This document shows, in pieces, positions 33,290 through 40,144 of a DNA stretch of 40,144 nt (its first letter is position 1; every line of letters begins with the position of its first letter). Made by a program: the position numbers and the translations under genes. The notes under the pieces are model-generated. The model searched no databases and was not told the origin of the DNA. It was given only the letters and a program-made list of their open reading frames with translations. Origin of the DNA: Pseudomonadota bacterium (GTDB lineage Bacteria; Pseudomonadota; Gammaproteobacteria; Burkholderiales; SG8-39); assembly GCA_027624175.1 (NCBI GenBank), contig JAQBXT010000014.1, forward strand, positions 1 to 40,144, written 5' to 3'.

Positions 33290-33301
33290 CCGCGCCTCAC
33301 C

Positions 33302-35122
33302 ATGGCGACACACGGGCACGGCTTGAGCAGCGGCGCCAAACTGCGCGGCAGCGAGTGGCGGGTCCTGGGCACGCTGATGCCCTACTTGTGGGAATACCGC
33401 TGGCGCGTGCTGCTGGCCCTCGCGCTGCTGATCTGCGCCAAGCTGGCCAACGTCGCGGTGCCGCTGGTAATGAAGGAGGTGGTCGACGGGCTCGACCCCA
33501 CGCTCGCGGTGCTGGCGGTGCCGGCAGCGCTGCTCCTCGGCTACGGCATCCTGCGCTTTTCCACCACGCTGTTCGCCGAGCTGCGTGACGTGGTGTTCGT
33601 GCGCGTCACGCAAAGCGCCATCCGGCGCGTGGCGCTGGGCGTGTTTCGCCACCTGCACAGCCTGTCGATCCGCTTCCATCTGGAGCGCCAGACCGGGGGC
33701 ATGACGCGCGACATCGAGCGCGGCACACGCGGCATCTCCACGCTGCTGTCGTACTTCATCTTCTCCATCATCCCGGTGATCCTGGAGTTCGCTCTGGTGG
33801 CGGCGGTGCTGCTGGCAAAATTCGACTGGCGCTTCGCCGCCATCACCTTCGGGGCGGTCGCCGCGTACATCGGCTACACCTTTCTCGTCTCGGAGTGGCG
33901 CATCGCGATCCGCAAGCGCGCCAACGAACTGGACTCGCGGGCCAACACGCGCGCCATCGACAGCCTGCTCAATTACGAGACGGTGAAGTACTTCGGCAAC
34001 GAGGAGTTCGAGGCCGGGCGCTACGACGACAGCCTGCGCCATTACGAGTCGGCGGCAACCACCAGCGAGGCGTCCCTGGGCCTGCTCAACATCGGCCAGA
34101 GCGTGGTGATCGCCATCGCGGTGACGGCGCTCATGTTCCTCGCCGCCGAGGGCGTGGCGGCGAGAGAACTCACGCTCGGTGACCTGGTGCTGGTGAACGG
34201 CCTGCTGATCCAGCTCTATGTCCCGCTCAATTTCCTCGGCATGGTGTACCGCGAGATCAAGCAGTCGCTCACCGACATGGACCGCATGTTCCGTCTGCTG
34301 GGCGAGCACCTGGAGGTCGAGGACCGGCCCGGCGCGCCCGATCTCTCTGCGGGCCCCGCGGACATCGAATTCCGCGACGTGGACTTCTCCTACGAGCCGG
34401 CGCGCCAGATCCTGCATCGGGTGTCGTTCGCCATCCCCGCCGGCCACCGCATTGCCGTGGTCGGCCATTCGGGCTCCGGCAAGTCGACGCTGGCGCGGCT
34501 CCTGTACCGCTTCTACGACGTGGGCGCCGGGGCGATCCTGGTCAACGGCAGGGATACGCGCGAGGTGACGCAGAAGAGCCTGCGCGCGGCGATCGGCATC
34601 GTGCCGCAGGACACGGTGCTGTTCAACGACACCATTCGCTACAACATCCACTATGGGCGGCCGGACGCGCATGCCGAGGAAGTGATCGCGGCGGCGCGCG
34701 CGGCGCACATCCACGAGTTCATCGAGAGCCTGCCGCGCAAGTACGAAAGCACGGTCGGCGAGCGCGGGCTGAAGCTCTCCGGGGGAGAAAAGCAGCGCGT
34801 GGCCATCGCGCGCGCCATCCTGAAGAACCCCTCGATCCTGATCTTCGACGAAGCCACCTCGGCACTCGATTCCACCTCGGAGCAGGCGATCCAGGCGGAG
34901 CTCGAGCGCATCGCCCGCGGCCGGACCACGCTGGTGATCGCGCATCGCCTGTCCACGGTGATGGGCGCCGACCAGATTCTGGTGCTCGATCACGGCCGCA
35001 TCGTCGAGCGCGGCACGCACGGCGAGCTGCTCGCCGCGGGCGGCGAGTACGCGCGCATGTGGGCCCTGCAGCAGCAGGCCGCGGCGGCTGAAGCGGTGCT
35101 GGCGCGTGCCAAGGCCGCCTGA
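33302..35122 (+). CDS. ABC exporter of the Atm1/ABCB7 type
   Basis: A 606-residue half-transporter: six membrane helices (about 30-320) followed by an ATPase domain. The Atm1 hallmark NYETVKYFGNEEFE is present in the membrane domain. The ATPase has Walker A GHSGSGKST, Q-loop PQDTVLFNDT, signature LSGGEKQR, Walker B ILIFDEATSALD and the switch His in IAHRLST. Related bacterial exporters (Novosphingobium Atm1) move glutathione derivatives, including metal conjugates; the eukaryotic ones support iron-sulfur protein assembly. Export of glutathione species is a reasonable inference. The gene is divergent from the PsrA-like gene and its ATG has no ribosome binding site. Confidence 0.93.
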   Translation: MATHGHGLSSGAKLRGSEWRVLGTLMPYLWEYRWRVLLALALLICAKLANVAVPLVMKEVVDGLDPTLAVLAVPAALLLGYGILRFSTTLFAELRDVVFVRVTQSAIRRVALGVFRHLHSLSIRFHLERQTGGMTRDIERGTRGISTLLSYFIFSIIPVILEFALVAAVLLAKFDWRFAAITFGAVAAYIGYTFLVSEWRIAIRKRANELDSRANTRAIDSLLNYETVKYFGNEEFEAGRYDDSLRHYESAATTSEASLGLLNIGQSVVIAIAVTALMFLAAEGVAARELTLGDLVLVNGLLIQLYVPLNFLGMVYREIKQSLTDMDRMFRLLGEHLEVEDRPGAPDLSAGPADIEFRDVDFSYEPARQILHRVSFAIPAGHRIAVVGHSGSGKSTLARLLYRFYDVGAGAILVNGRDTREVTQKSLRAAIGIVPQDTVLFNDTIRYNIHYGRPDAHAEEVIAAARAAHIHEFIESLPRKYESTVGERGLKLSGGEKQRVAIARAILKNPSILIFDEATSALDSTSEQAIQAELERIARGRTTLVIAHRLSTVMGADQILVLDHGRIVERGTHGELLAAGGEYARMWALQQQAAAAEAVLARAKAA

Positions 35123-35184
35123 CCAGGGCGCCTTCAATAGTTCACATCCTTTCTACGACATTGGTCCTACCCCCTTATTTTCAT

Positions 35185-35212
35185 TTGCATTATTGCATTG
35201 GCCTGCTAAACT
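35185..35212 (+). promoter_or_regulatory. Predicted promoter of the PBP7-type gene
   Basis: An unusually A+T-rich patch (about 35150-35212) lies between the exporter and the endopeptidase genes. TTGCAT (35185-35190) and TAAACT (35207-35212) are 16 bases apart, and TGC before TAAACT makes an extended -10. Transcription would start about 20 bases before the ATG at 35240. Confidence 0.5.
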
Positions 35213-35239
35213 CGCCCGACTTCGAACCGGCAGCGGGAC

Positions 35240-36103
35240 ATGCGTCAATCTGAACGCAAGCTTCATTCGCTAGAAAAAATTGTCGCTTTCGGCGCGCTGG
35301 CGGCCGTGCTGTTCGTGAGCGTGGGTTTCGCGCGTGCCGACGACGGTCCCAAGCTGCGCTCCTCCGTAGCGCTGGTGCTCGACACCGAGAGCGGCGAGAC
35401 GCTGTTCGAGAAGAACAGCAAAACCGTGCGGCCGATCGCCTCGATCACCAAGCTGATGACCGCCGTCGTGGTGCTGGAGCGCGGGCTCGACCTCGAGCAG
35501 CGCGTGGTCATCAGCCGCGAGGATTTCGCCGCGACGCGCAACAACTCGCGCGCGCGCCTGCGCGCGGGCTCGGTGCTGACGCGCGACGAGCTGCTGCTGC
35601 TCGCGCTGATGTCCTCCGACAATCTGGCCGCGGCAGCTCTGGCGCGCACCTTTCCCGGCGGCACCGAGGCCTTCGTCGCGGCGATGAACGCCGAAGCCGG
35701 CCGGCTCGAGCTGCACGACACGCGATTCTCCGACCCGACCGGCCTCTCGCCGGACAACGTGTCCAGTGCACAGGACCTCGCCAGATTGGTGATGGCCGCG
35801 CACGGCTACCCGCTGATCCGCGAACACTCGACGCGCCCCAGCGCCCACGTCAGGGCGCGCGGCGGCACGGTGGGCTACAGCAACACCAACAGCTTGGTGC
35901 GCTCCGGCAGCTGGGACATCGAGCTCTCCAAGACCGGCTACATCGCCGCCGCTGGGCGCGGCCTGGTCATGCATTTGCGTGTTGCCTCGCGCGACCTGGT
36001 GGTGATCCTGCTGGATTCCTTTGGCAAGTATTCGCGCATCGGCGACGCCAGGCGCATCCGCAAGTGGCTCGAATCCAGCGCCGCGCACGAGCCGCAAGGC
36101 TAG
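35240..36103 (+). CDS. pbpG: D-alanyl-D-alanine endopeptidase (PBP7 type)
   Basis: A 287-residue periplasmic penicillin-binding enzyme that cuts peptidoglycan cross-links or trims peptides. After a signal sequence (about 12-33) the three active-site motifs appear in order: S68-x-x-K71 (SITK), S126-x-N128 (SDN) and K231-T-G233. No C-terminal membrane-anchoring domain is present, as in PBP7/8 rather than PBP5. It has a modest AGCGGG ribosome binding site. The last 40 bases overlap the start of egtD if the GTG at 36064 is used. Confidence 0.92.
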   Translation: MRQSERKLHSLEKIVAFGALAAVLFVSVGFARADDGPKLRSSVALVLDTESGETLFEKNSKTVRPIASITKLMTAVVVLERGLDLEQRVVISREDFAATRNNSRARLRAGSVLTRDELLLLALMSSDNLAAAALARTFPGGTEAFVAAMNAEAGRLELHDTRFSDPTGLSPDNVSSAQDLARLVMAAHGYPLIREHSTRPSAHVRARGGTVGYSNTNSLVRSGSWDIELSKTGYIAAAGRGLVMHLRVASRDLVVILLDSFGKYSRIGDARRIRKWLESSAAHEPQG

Positions 36104-37059
36104 GGCGCACCCGCTTCTACGGCGCAGTGGTCCCCGCGGACAGCTTCCGCGAGGACGTGATCGCGGGCCTGTCGCAGCCGCACAAGGCCCTGCCGCCCAA
36201 GTATTTCTACGATGCCGAGGGCAGCCGCCTGTTCGAGCGCATCTGCCGCCTGCCCGAGTACTACCCGACGCGCGCCGAACTGGCGCTGACGCGCGCGCAC
36301 TGCGCCGACATCGCGCGCTTCGCCGGCCGGGGCTGCGAGCTGATCGAATACGGCAGCGGCGCGAGCCTCAAGACGCGCCTGCTGCTGCGCGCGCTGCGGC
36401 CTTCGGTCTACGTGCCGGTCGACATCTCGCAGGCCGCACTCGCTGGCGCTGCGCAGCGCTTGTCGCGCGAATTCAGCTGGCTGCACATCTTTGCCGTGGT
36501 CGGGGATTTCTCGCAACCGCTGCGCCTGCCGGTATTCCGCGCGCGTGACGGGCGCCGCCGCGTGGTGTACTTCCCCGGCTCCACCATCGGCAACCTGGAC
36601 ATCGAGGAGGCGCAGGCCTTCCTGTCGATGAGCCGCGCCCAGGTCGGCACGGGCGGTGCGATGCTGATCGGCGTCGATCTGAAAAAGGACGCCACCCTGC
36701 TGCACGCGGCCTACAACGACGCCAAGGGCGTCACCGCGCGCTTCAACCTGAACCTGTTGCGCCGGATCAACCGCGAGCTGGACGCCGACTTCGACCTGCG
36801 GCGCTTCCGCCACTATGCCTACTACAACGCCTCGCTCGGGCGCGTGGAGATGCACCTCGTGTCGCTTGCGCGCCAGGCGGTGCGCATCGGCCGGCATCGC
36901 TTCGCTTTCGAGCGCGGCGAAACCATCCACACGGAGAACTCCTGCAAGTATTCAGTGGAGGAGTTCCGCGCGCTTGCCGCGCAGGCCGGCTTTCGCGGCG
37001 CGAAGCTCTGGCAGGACCGGCAGGGACTGTTCGCGCTGCACGGTCTGGTGGCCGCTTAG
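36064..37059 (+). CDS. egtD: L-histidine N-alpha-methyltransferase (ergothioneine biosynthesis)
   Basis: A 331-residue SAM-dependent enzyme that trimethylates histidine to hercynine, the first step of ergothioneine synthesis. It has LPPKYFYDAEGSRLFE and LPEYYPTRAE, the SAM loop EYGSGASLKTRLLL, PGSTIGNL, and the substrate-binding C-terminal segment ERGETIHTENSCKYS. The length fits mycobacterial EgtD (321). The GTG at 36064 overlaps the previous gene by 40 bases; a GTG at 36127 would give a shorter protein. The usual partner gene egtB is not in the window. A tandem repeat of ccgcttag carries its stop codon. Confidence 0.92.
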   Translation: MARIQRRARAARLGRTRFYGAVVPADSFREDVIAGLSQPHKALPPKYFYDAEGSRLFERICRLPEYYPTRAELALTRAHCADIARFAGRGCELIEYGSGASLKTRLLLRALRPSVYVPVDISQAALAGAAQRLSREFSWLHIFAVVGDFSQPLRLPVFRARDGRRRVVYFPGSTIGNLDIEEAQAFLSMSRAQVGTGGAMLIGVDLKKDATLLHAAYNDAKGVTARFNLNLLRRINRELDADFDLRRFRHYAYYNASLGRVEMHLVSLARQAVRIGRHRFAFERGETIHTENSCKYSVEEFRALAAQAGFRGAKLWQDRQGLFALHGLVAA

Positions 37060-37075
37060 CCGCTTAGCCGCTCAG
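37052..37075. repeat. Three tandem 8-base units at the egtD/iclR convergent junction
   Basis: The units are ccgcttag, ccgcttag and ccgctcag. The first holds the egtD TAG stop and the third holds the minus-strand stop of the IclR gene. Because the unit is 8 bases long, the two TAG copies fall in different reading frames. Slippage during replication is a likely origin. Confidence 0.6.
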
Positions 37076-37863
37076 ACGGCGCTGATGCGCGCCTCGGGCG
37101 GGTAGTGGCCGACGGCGCGCGAGATGCGCTCAGCGGTTTCCTTGATCAACGGTCCCCACTGCGGCTTCATGCGGTCGGCGGGCGTGGACAGCGAGAGCGC
37201 CGCGATCAGTTGGCCGTGGTCGTCGCGGATGCCGGCGGCGACGCAGCGCACGCCGAGTTCGGCCTCCTCCTGGTCGGTGGCCCAGCCCTGGCGCTGGGTG
37301 CGCTCGAGGTCGCGCTCCATGAGTTGCAGGGTGGTGAGGGTGCTGCGCGTGTGCGCGGCGAGCCCGGTGCGCTTGGCGTATTCGCGCAGCCGCGGGAAGC
37401 CGTCTTCGAGCAGGAACAGTTTTCCCGCCGCGGTGATGTGCAGCGCGGCGCGCGCGCCGATCACGTGCACCACGCGCATCGCCGAGCGGCCCGAGGAAGT
37501 GCGCTCGACGTAGACGATCTCGTCGCCGTGGCGCACGGACAGGTTCACCGTTTCGCCGGTGTGCGCGTGCAGCTCGCGCATCACCGGCAGCGCGAGTTCG
37601 CGCACGCTGATCCTGGAGCGCACCATGTTGCCCAGTTCCAGGAGACGCATGCCCAGGCGATAGCTGCCCGGATCGACGCGGTCCACCAGGCGGCCGCCGC
37701 CCATCGCCGACAGGATGCGGTGTGCAGTGGACGGATGCAGGCCGGTGTACTGCGCGACCTGCTTCAAACCCAGCGGCTCGGGATGCGAGGCGAGCACGTT
37801 CAGCAGCTTCATCATGCGGTCGATGACCTGGACCGGGCCCTTGATCTCGTCTTTCGCGCTCAT
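37072..37863 (-). CDS. IclR family transcriptional regulator
   Basis: A 263-residue regulator with an N-terminal winged helix (about 12-75, QVIDRMMKLLNVL ... LKQVAQYTGLHPSTAHRIL) and a C-terminal IclR effector domain (about 85-255, with GETVNLSVRHGDEIVYVER and RCVAAGIRDDHG). It is divergent from the LldD-like gene with a 52-base gap, so that gene is its probable target and a hydroxy or keto acid its probable effector. A TAGAAT lies 9 bases before its ATG, with no clear ribosome binding site. Confidence 0.9.
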   Translation of the reverse strand: MSAKDEIKGPVQVIDRMMKLLNVLASHPEPLGLKQVAQYTGLHPSTAHRILSAMGGGRLVDRVDPGSYRLGMRLLELGNMVRSRISVRELALPVMRELHAHTGETVNLSVRHGDEIVYVERTSSGRSAMRVVHVIGARAALHITAAGKLFLLEDGFPRLREYAKRTGLAAHTRSTLTTLQLMERDLERTQRQGWATDQEEAELGVRCVAAGIRDDHGQLIAALSLSTPADRMKPQWGPLIKETAERISRAVGHYPPEARISAV

Positions 37864-37872
37864 GGACCAAGG

Positions 37873-37908
37873 ATTCTATCTCACGATGTGAAACGCGCGT
37901 GCTAACAT
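37873..37908. promoter_or_regulatory. Divergent control region of the IclR and LldD-like genes
   Basis: The minus strand has TAGAAT at 37873-37878 for iclR. The plus strand has TGC-TAACAT, an extended -10 at 37903-37908, ending 7 bases before the LldD-like ATG. Between them TCACGATGTGA (37881-37891) is a small inverted repeat, TCAC/GTGA around GAT, a candidate IclR operator. Confidence 0.4.
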
Positions 37909-37915
37909 TTTGCCC

Positions 37916-39055
37916 ATGCCCGTGGTGACGAACGTCGAGGACCTGCGCCAGATCGCGCGCAAGCGGGTGGCGAAGGCGGTGTTCGATTATGTCGATCGCG
38001 GCTCCTACGACGAGGCCACGCTACGCGCCAATCGCGCGGACCTCGATGCGCTGCAGTTCCGCCAGCGCGTGGCGATCGACGTGGACCAGCGCTCCACGCG
38101 CAGCACGATGGCCGGGCAGGACGTGGCGATGCCGGTGGCGATCGCGCCGGTCGGGCTCACCGGCCTCAACTGGGCCGACGGTGAGATGCTCGGCGCGCGC
38201 GCCGCCGAGAAATTCGGCATCCCGTTCACCTTGTCCACCATGTCCATCTGCTCGATCGAGGACGTGGCGGGGGCGGTGGCGAAGCCCTTCTGGTTCCAGC
38301 TCTACGTGATGCGCGACCGCGGTTTCTCCGCCTCGCTCATCGAGCGCGCGAAAGCGGCGAAGTGCTCGGCGCTGATGCTCACGCTCGACCTGCAGATCCA
38401 GGGGCAGCGCCACATGGACCTGAAGAACGGCCTCACGGTGCCACCCAGGCTCACGCTCGGCACCATGTTCGACGTAATGGCCAAGCCCGGCTGGGTATTG
38501 AACGTGCTCTCCGGCCGGCGCAAGAGCTTCGGCAACCTCGAGGGCCGCATTCCCGACGCGAAGAGCCTGACGACGCTGGGGCAGTGGATCGCCGGCCAGT
38601 TCGACCCGACGCTGTCCTGGAAGGACATCGAGTGGGTCAGGAATCTGTGGGGCGGCAAGCTGATCCTGAAGGGCATTCTCGACGCCGAGGATGCGAACAT
38701 CGCCGCCGCGACGGGCGTCGACGCCATCGTGGTGTCCAATCACGGCGGGCGCCAGCTGGACGGCACCGTGTCCTCGATCCGCGCGCTGCCCGAAGTGGTG
38801 CGGGCGGTGGGCGGGCGCACCGAAGTGTGGTTCGACAGCGGCATTTGCTCGGGTCAGGATGTGCTGCGCGCTCTGGCGCTGGGCGCGAGGGGCACGATGA
38901 TCGGCAAGGCCTTCGCCTACGGCCTGGGCGCGATGGGCGAAGCGGGCGTGACGAAAGTGCTCGAGATCATGCATAAGGAACTCGACGTCACCATGGCGCT
39001 CTGCGGCCTGCGCGACGTCAAGGACGCGAGCCCGGCGATCCTGCGCGGCGGCTAG
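37916..39055 (+). CDS. FMN-dependent alpha-hydroxy acid dehydrogenase (LldD-like)
   Basis: A 379-residue TIM-barrel flavoenzyme that oxidises L-lactate or another 2-hydroxy acid, probably passing electrons to quinone. It has FDYVDRGSYDE, LSTMSICSIEDVA, LTLDLQIQGQRH and the catalytic His276 and Arg279 in SNHGGRQLDG. The FMN-phosphate segment normally reads SGIRSG; here it is SGICSG, with Cys311 (codon TGC at 38846-38848, one transition from CGC). This could weaken FMN binding. The ATG at 37916 has no ribosome binding site. The 3' end overlaps the convergent MnmC-type gene by 38 bases. Confidence 0.9.
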   Translation: MPVVTNVEDLRQIARKRVAKAVFDYVDRGSYDEATLRANRADLDALQFRQRVAIDVDQRSTRSTMAGQDVAMPVAIAPVGLTGLNWADGEMLGARAAEKFGIPFTLSTMSICSIEDVAGAVAKPFWFQLYVMRDRGFSASLIERAKAAKCSALMLTLDLQIQGQRHMDLKNGLTVPPRLTLGTMFDVMAKPGWVLNVLSGRRKSFGNLEGRIPDAKSLTTLGQWIAGQFDPTLSWKDIEWVRNLWGGKLILKGILDAEDANIAAATGVDAIVVSNHGGRQLDGTVSSIRALPEVVRAVGGRTEVWFDSGICSGQDVLRALALGARGTMIGKAFAYGLGAMGEAGVTKVLEIMHKELDVTMALCGLRDVKDASPAILRGG

Positions 39056-40144
39056 CCCGCAGCGCGAAGCGGCCCGGCGCGAGCGCCTCGGCAAGCGCGC
39101 TTTCCAGCGGCAGGGGTTCGCCATCCATGAGGCTGGCGAGCAGTTCCGCCCCCAGCCCGGCCCACAGCAGGCCGCGCGAGCCGTAGGCGAAGGCCCCATA
39201 CAGGCCCGGCGCGCCCTCGAGCGCGCCGGCAAGCGGCAGCCGGTCCTGCGCCACCGTGCGAAAGCCGACGCGGCCATCGAGTGTTGCCGGATCGAGACCG
39301 CGCGCCGCACCCGGGACCAGGCGCTCCAGCCGCTCGAGGTTGCCGGCGTGGCTGTCGATGCGCACGGCCGTGTCCTCGTCGTCCAGATCGAAACTTGCGC
39401 CAGTCACAGAAATACCATCGATCGGCGGCAGCACCATGCCGCCGCGCAGCACGACGCAGCGCAGCTGCTCGAGCGGCGGCACGTGCGTCAGCTGCCCGCG
39501 CACCTGGCGCAAGCGGATGTGCGCCGACGGCGCGAGGCGCAGCGCGCCCGCCGCGTTGGCGAGCACCACGGCGCCCGCTTCGGCAATCGCCTCGCCCTCG
39601 CGATCGCGCAGCAACCAGCGCGTCCCCGCCTGCTCCAGCGCGAACGCCTCGCGCCCGTAGAACACTCGCGCGCGCGAACGCGCGATGAGCGCGCGCGCCA
39701 GGCTCGCCGCGCGAATCCAGCCGCCCTCCGGAAACCACAGCCCGCCCGCCGCGAGCTTGACGCCCGCACAGGCGCTCGCCTGCGCGGCATCCAGCACCTG
39801 CGCGTACCCGGGCGGATAGGCGTGCGCGGCAATGGCGGCGCGCTGCGCCGCCTCTTCGCGCGCGCCGCGCGAGAGTTGCAGCACGCCGCAGCGTTTCCAT
39901 TCCGGCGCTGCGCCGATGGCATCGAACTGCCGCCAGTGCTCGAGGAGAAAGGTGAACGCCGCGCGCGATAGGCGCGCGGCATGGCTGTCGTCGGGCGAGA
40001 CCAGCGGATGGAAGGCGCCGGCGTGGTTGCCGGAGGCTTCCTGCGCCGGTGCGCTGTGCCGCTCGACCAGCGTTACCGCCCAGCCGCGCGCGGCGAGGCG
40101 CTCGCACACCGCGGCGCCCGCGACGCCCGCGCCCACCACCACCG
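39018..40144 (-). CDS. mnmC: FAD-dependent tRNA cmnm5s2U34 oxidoreductase (MnmC C-terminal type), N-terminus outside the window
   Basis: This open frame runs off the window edge, so only the C-terminal 375 residues are seen. They start at VVGAGVAGAAVCERLAARG, the FAD-binding motif, and include the MnmC-like EASGNHAGAFHPLVSPDDS and AYGSRGLLWAGLGAELLAS, ending with LAPGRFALRASRR. MnmC removes the carboxymethyl group of cmnm5s2U at the tRNA wobble position. Whether the N-terminal methyltransferase domain is fused cannot be told. A glycine or D-amino acid oxidase is the alternative. The stop lies 38 bases inside the LldD-like gene. Confidence 0.82.
   Translation of the reverse strand, partial: VVVGAGVAGAAVCERLAARGWAVTLVERHSAPAQEASGNHAGAFHPLVSPDDSHAARLSRAAFTFLLEHWRQFDAIGAAPEWKRCGVLQLSRGAREEAAQRAAIAAHAYPPGYAQVLDAAQASACAGVKLAAGGLWFPEGGWIRAASLARALIARSRARVFYGREAFALEQAGTRWLLRDREGEAIAEAGAVVLANAAGALRLAPSAHIRLRQVRGQLTHVPPLEQLRCVVLRGGMVLPPIDGISVTGASFDLDDEDTAVRIDSHAGNLERLERLVPGAARGLDPATLDGRVGFRTVAQDRLPLAGALEGAPGLYGAFAYGSRGLLWAGLGAELLASLMDGEPLPLESALAEALAPGRFALRASRRAGSPGSRP

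Overview
The window is GC-rich, gene-dense proteobacterial chromosome, most likely from a betaproteobacterium (Burkholderiales or Rhodocyclales-like, possibly an environmental lineage). This is inferred from gene content: a PsrA-type regulator heading a fadE-fadI-fadJ operon, a UgpBAEC-type importer, a MnmC-type tRNA oxidoreductase, a Gor with Cys42/Cys47, EgtD, a PBP7-type peptidase and an LldD-type hydroxyacid dehydrogenase. I assign 41 protein genes. I see no rRNA, tRNA, CRISPR array, insertion sequence or phage gene. No stretch longer than about 125 bases lacks a gene.

Layout. (1) 8-2147 (+): spermidine-synthase-like protein, YbhB-type PEBP protein and TSUP permease, all overlapping. (2) 8566-2144 (-): six-gene set with quinone oxidoreductase, DECR-like SDR, NUDIX-MBL fusion, 88-residue unknown, glutathione reductase and cyclopropane fatty acid synthase. 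(3) 8622-13986: membrane diguanylate cyclase (+), haloalkane dehalogenase overlapping a threonine dehydratase-like gene (-), crotonase-fold protein (+), 92-residue unknown (-) and DUF1499 protein (+). (4) 18936-13979 (-): ABC importer of the sugar/glycerol-3-phosphate (Ugp) type, ending in an EEP-fold phosphodiesterase. (5) 19013-20686 (+): protease-dead HtrA-like PDZ protein, DUF465 protein and Dtd, with a convergent cupin gene. (6) 21085-25462 (+): unfused bacterial counterparts of the two domains of ACAD10/ACAD11 (kinase-like protein and acyl-CoA dehydrogenase), then an SDR, a GST and MarC. (7) 33179-25467 (-): PsrA-like TetR regulator, FadE, FadI-like thiolase, FadJ-like multifunctional enzyme, hotdog thioesterase and alpha/beta hydrolase. 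A perfect PsrA-type inverted repeat overlaps the predicted start of transcription. (8) 33302-40144: Atm1-type ABC exporter, PBP7-type endopeptidase, EgtD, IclR regulator divergent from an LldD-like enzyme, and the edge of a MnmC-type gene.

Themes. Fatty-acid and acyl-CoA catabolism dominates: the fad operon, the ACAD11-like module, the DECR-like SDR, a crotonase and a thioesterase. Low-molecular-weight thiol and redox functions recur (Gor, GST, Atm1, EgtD).

Genes inside operons usually carry strong Shine-Dalgarno sequences or overlap their upstream neighbour. Many genes that start a transcription unit lack one and instead have a -10-like hexamer 6-13 nt before the start codon, which suggests leaderless or near-leaderless mRNAs. 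Convergent genes are packed tightly: three pairs share one CTAG as both stop codons, and three more pairs overlap by 8-65 bp.

No clearly undescribed multi-gene defence or mobile system is visible. The most interesting items are the split ACAD11 module, the PsrA operator, the HtrA-like pseudoprotease, the non-AUG (CTG) starts, the promoter architecture, and several enzymes with substituted catalytic or cofactor-binding residues.
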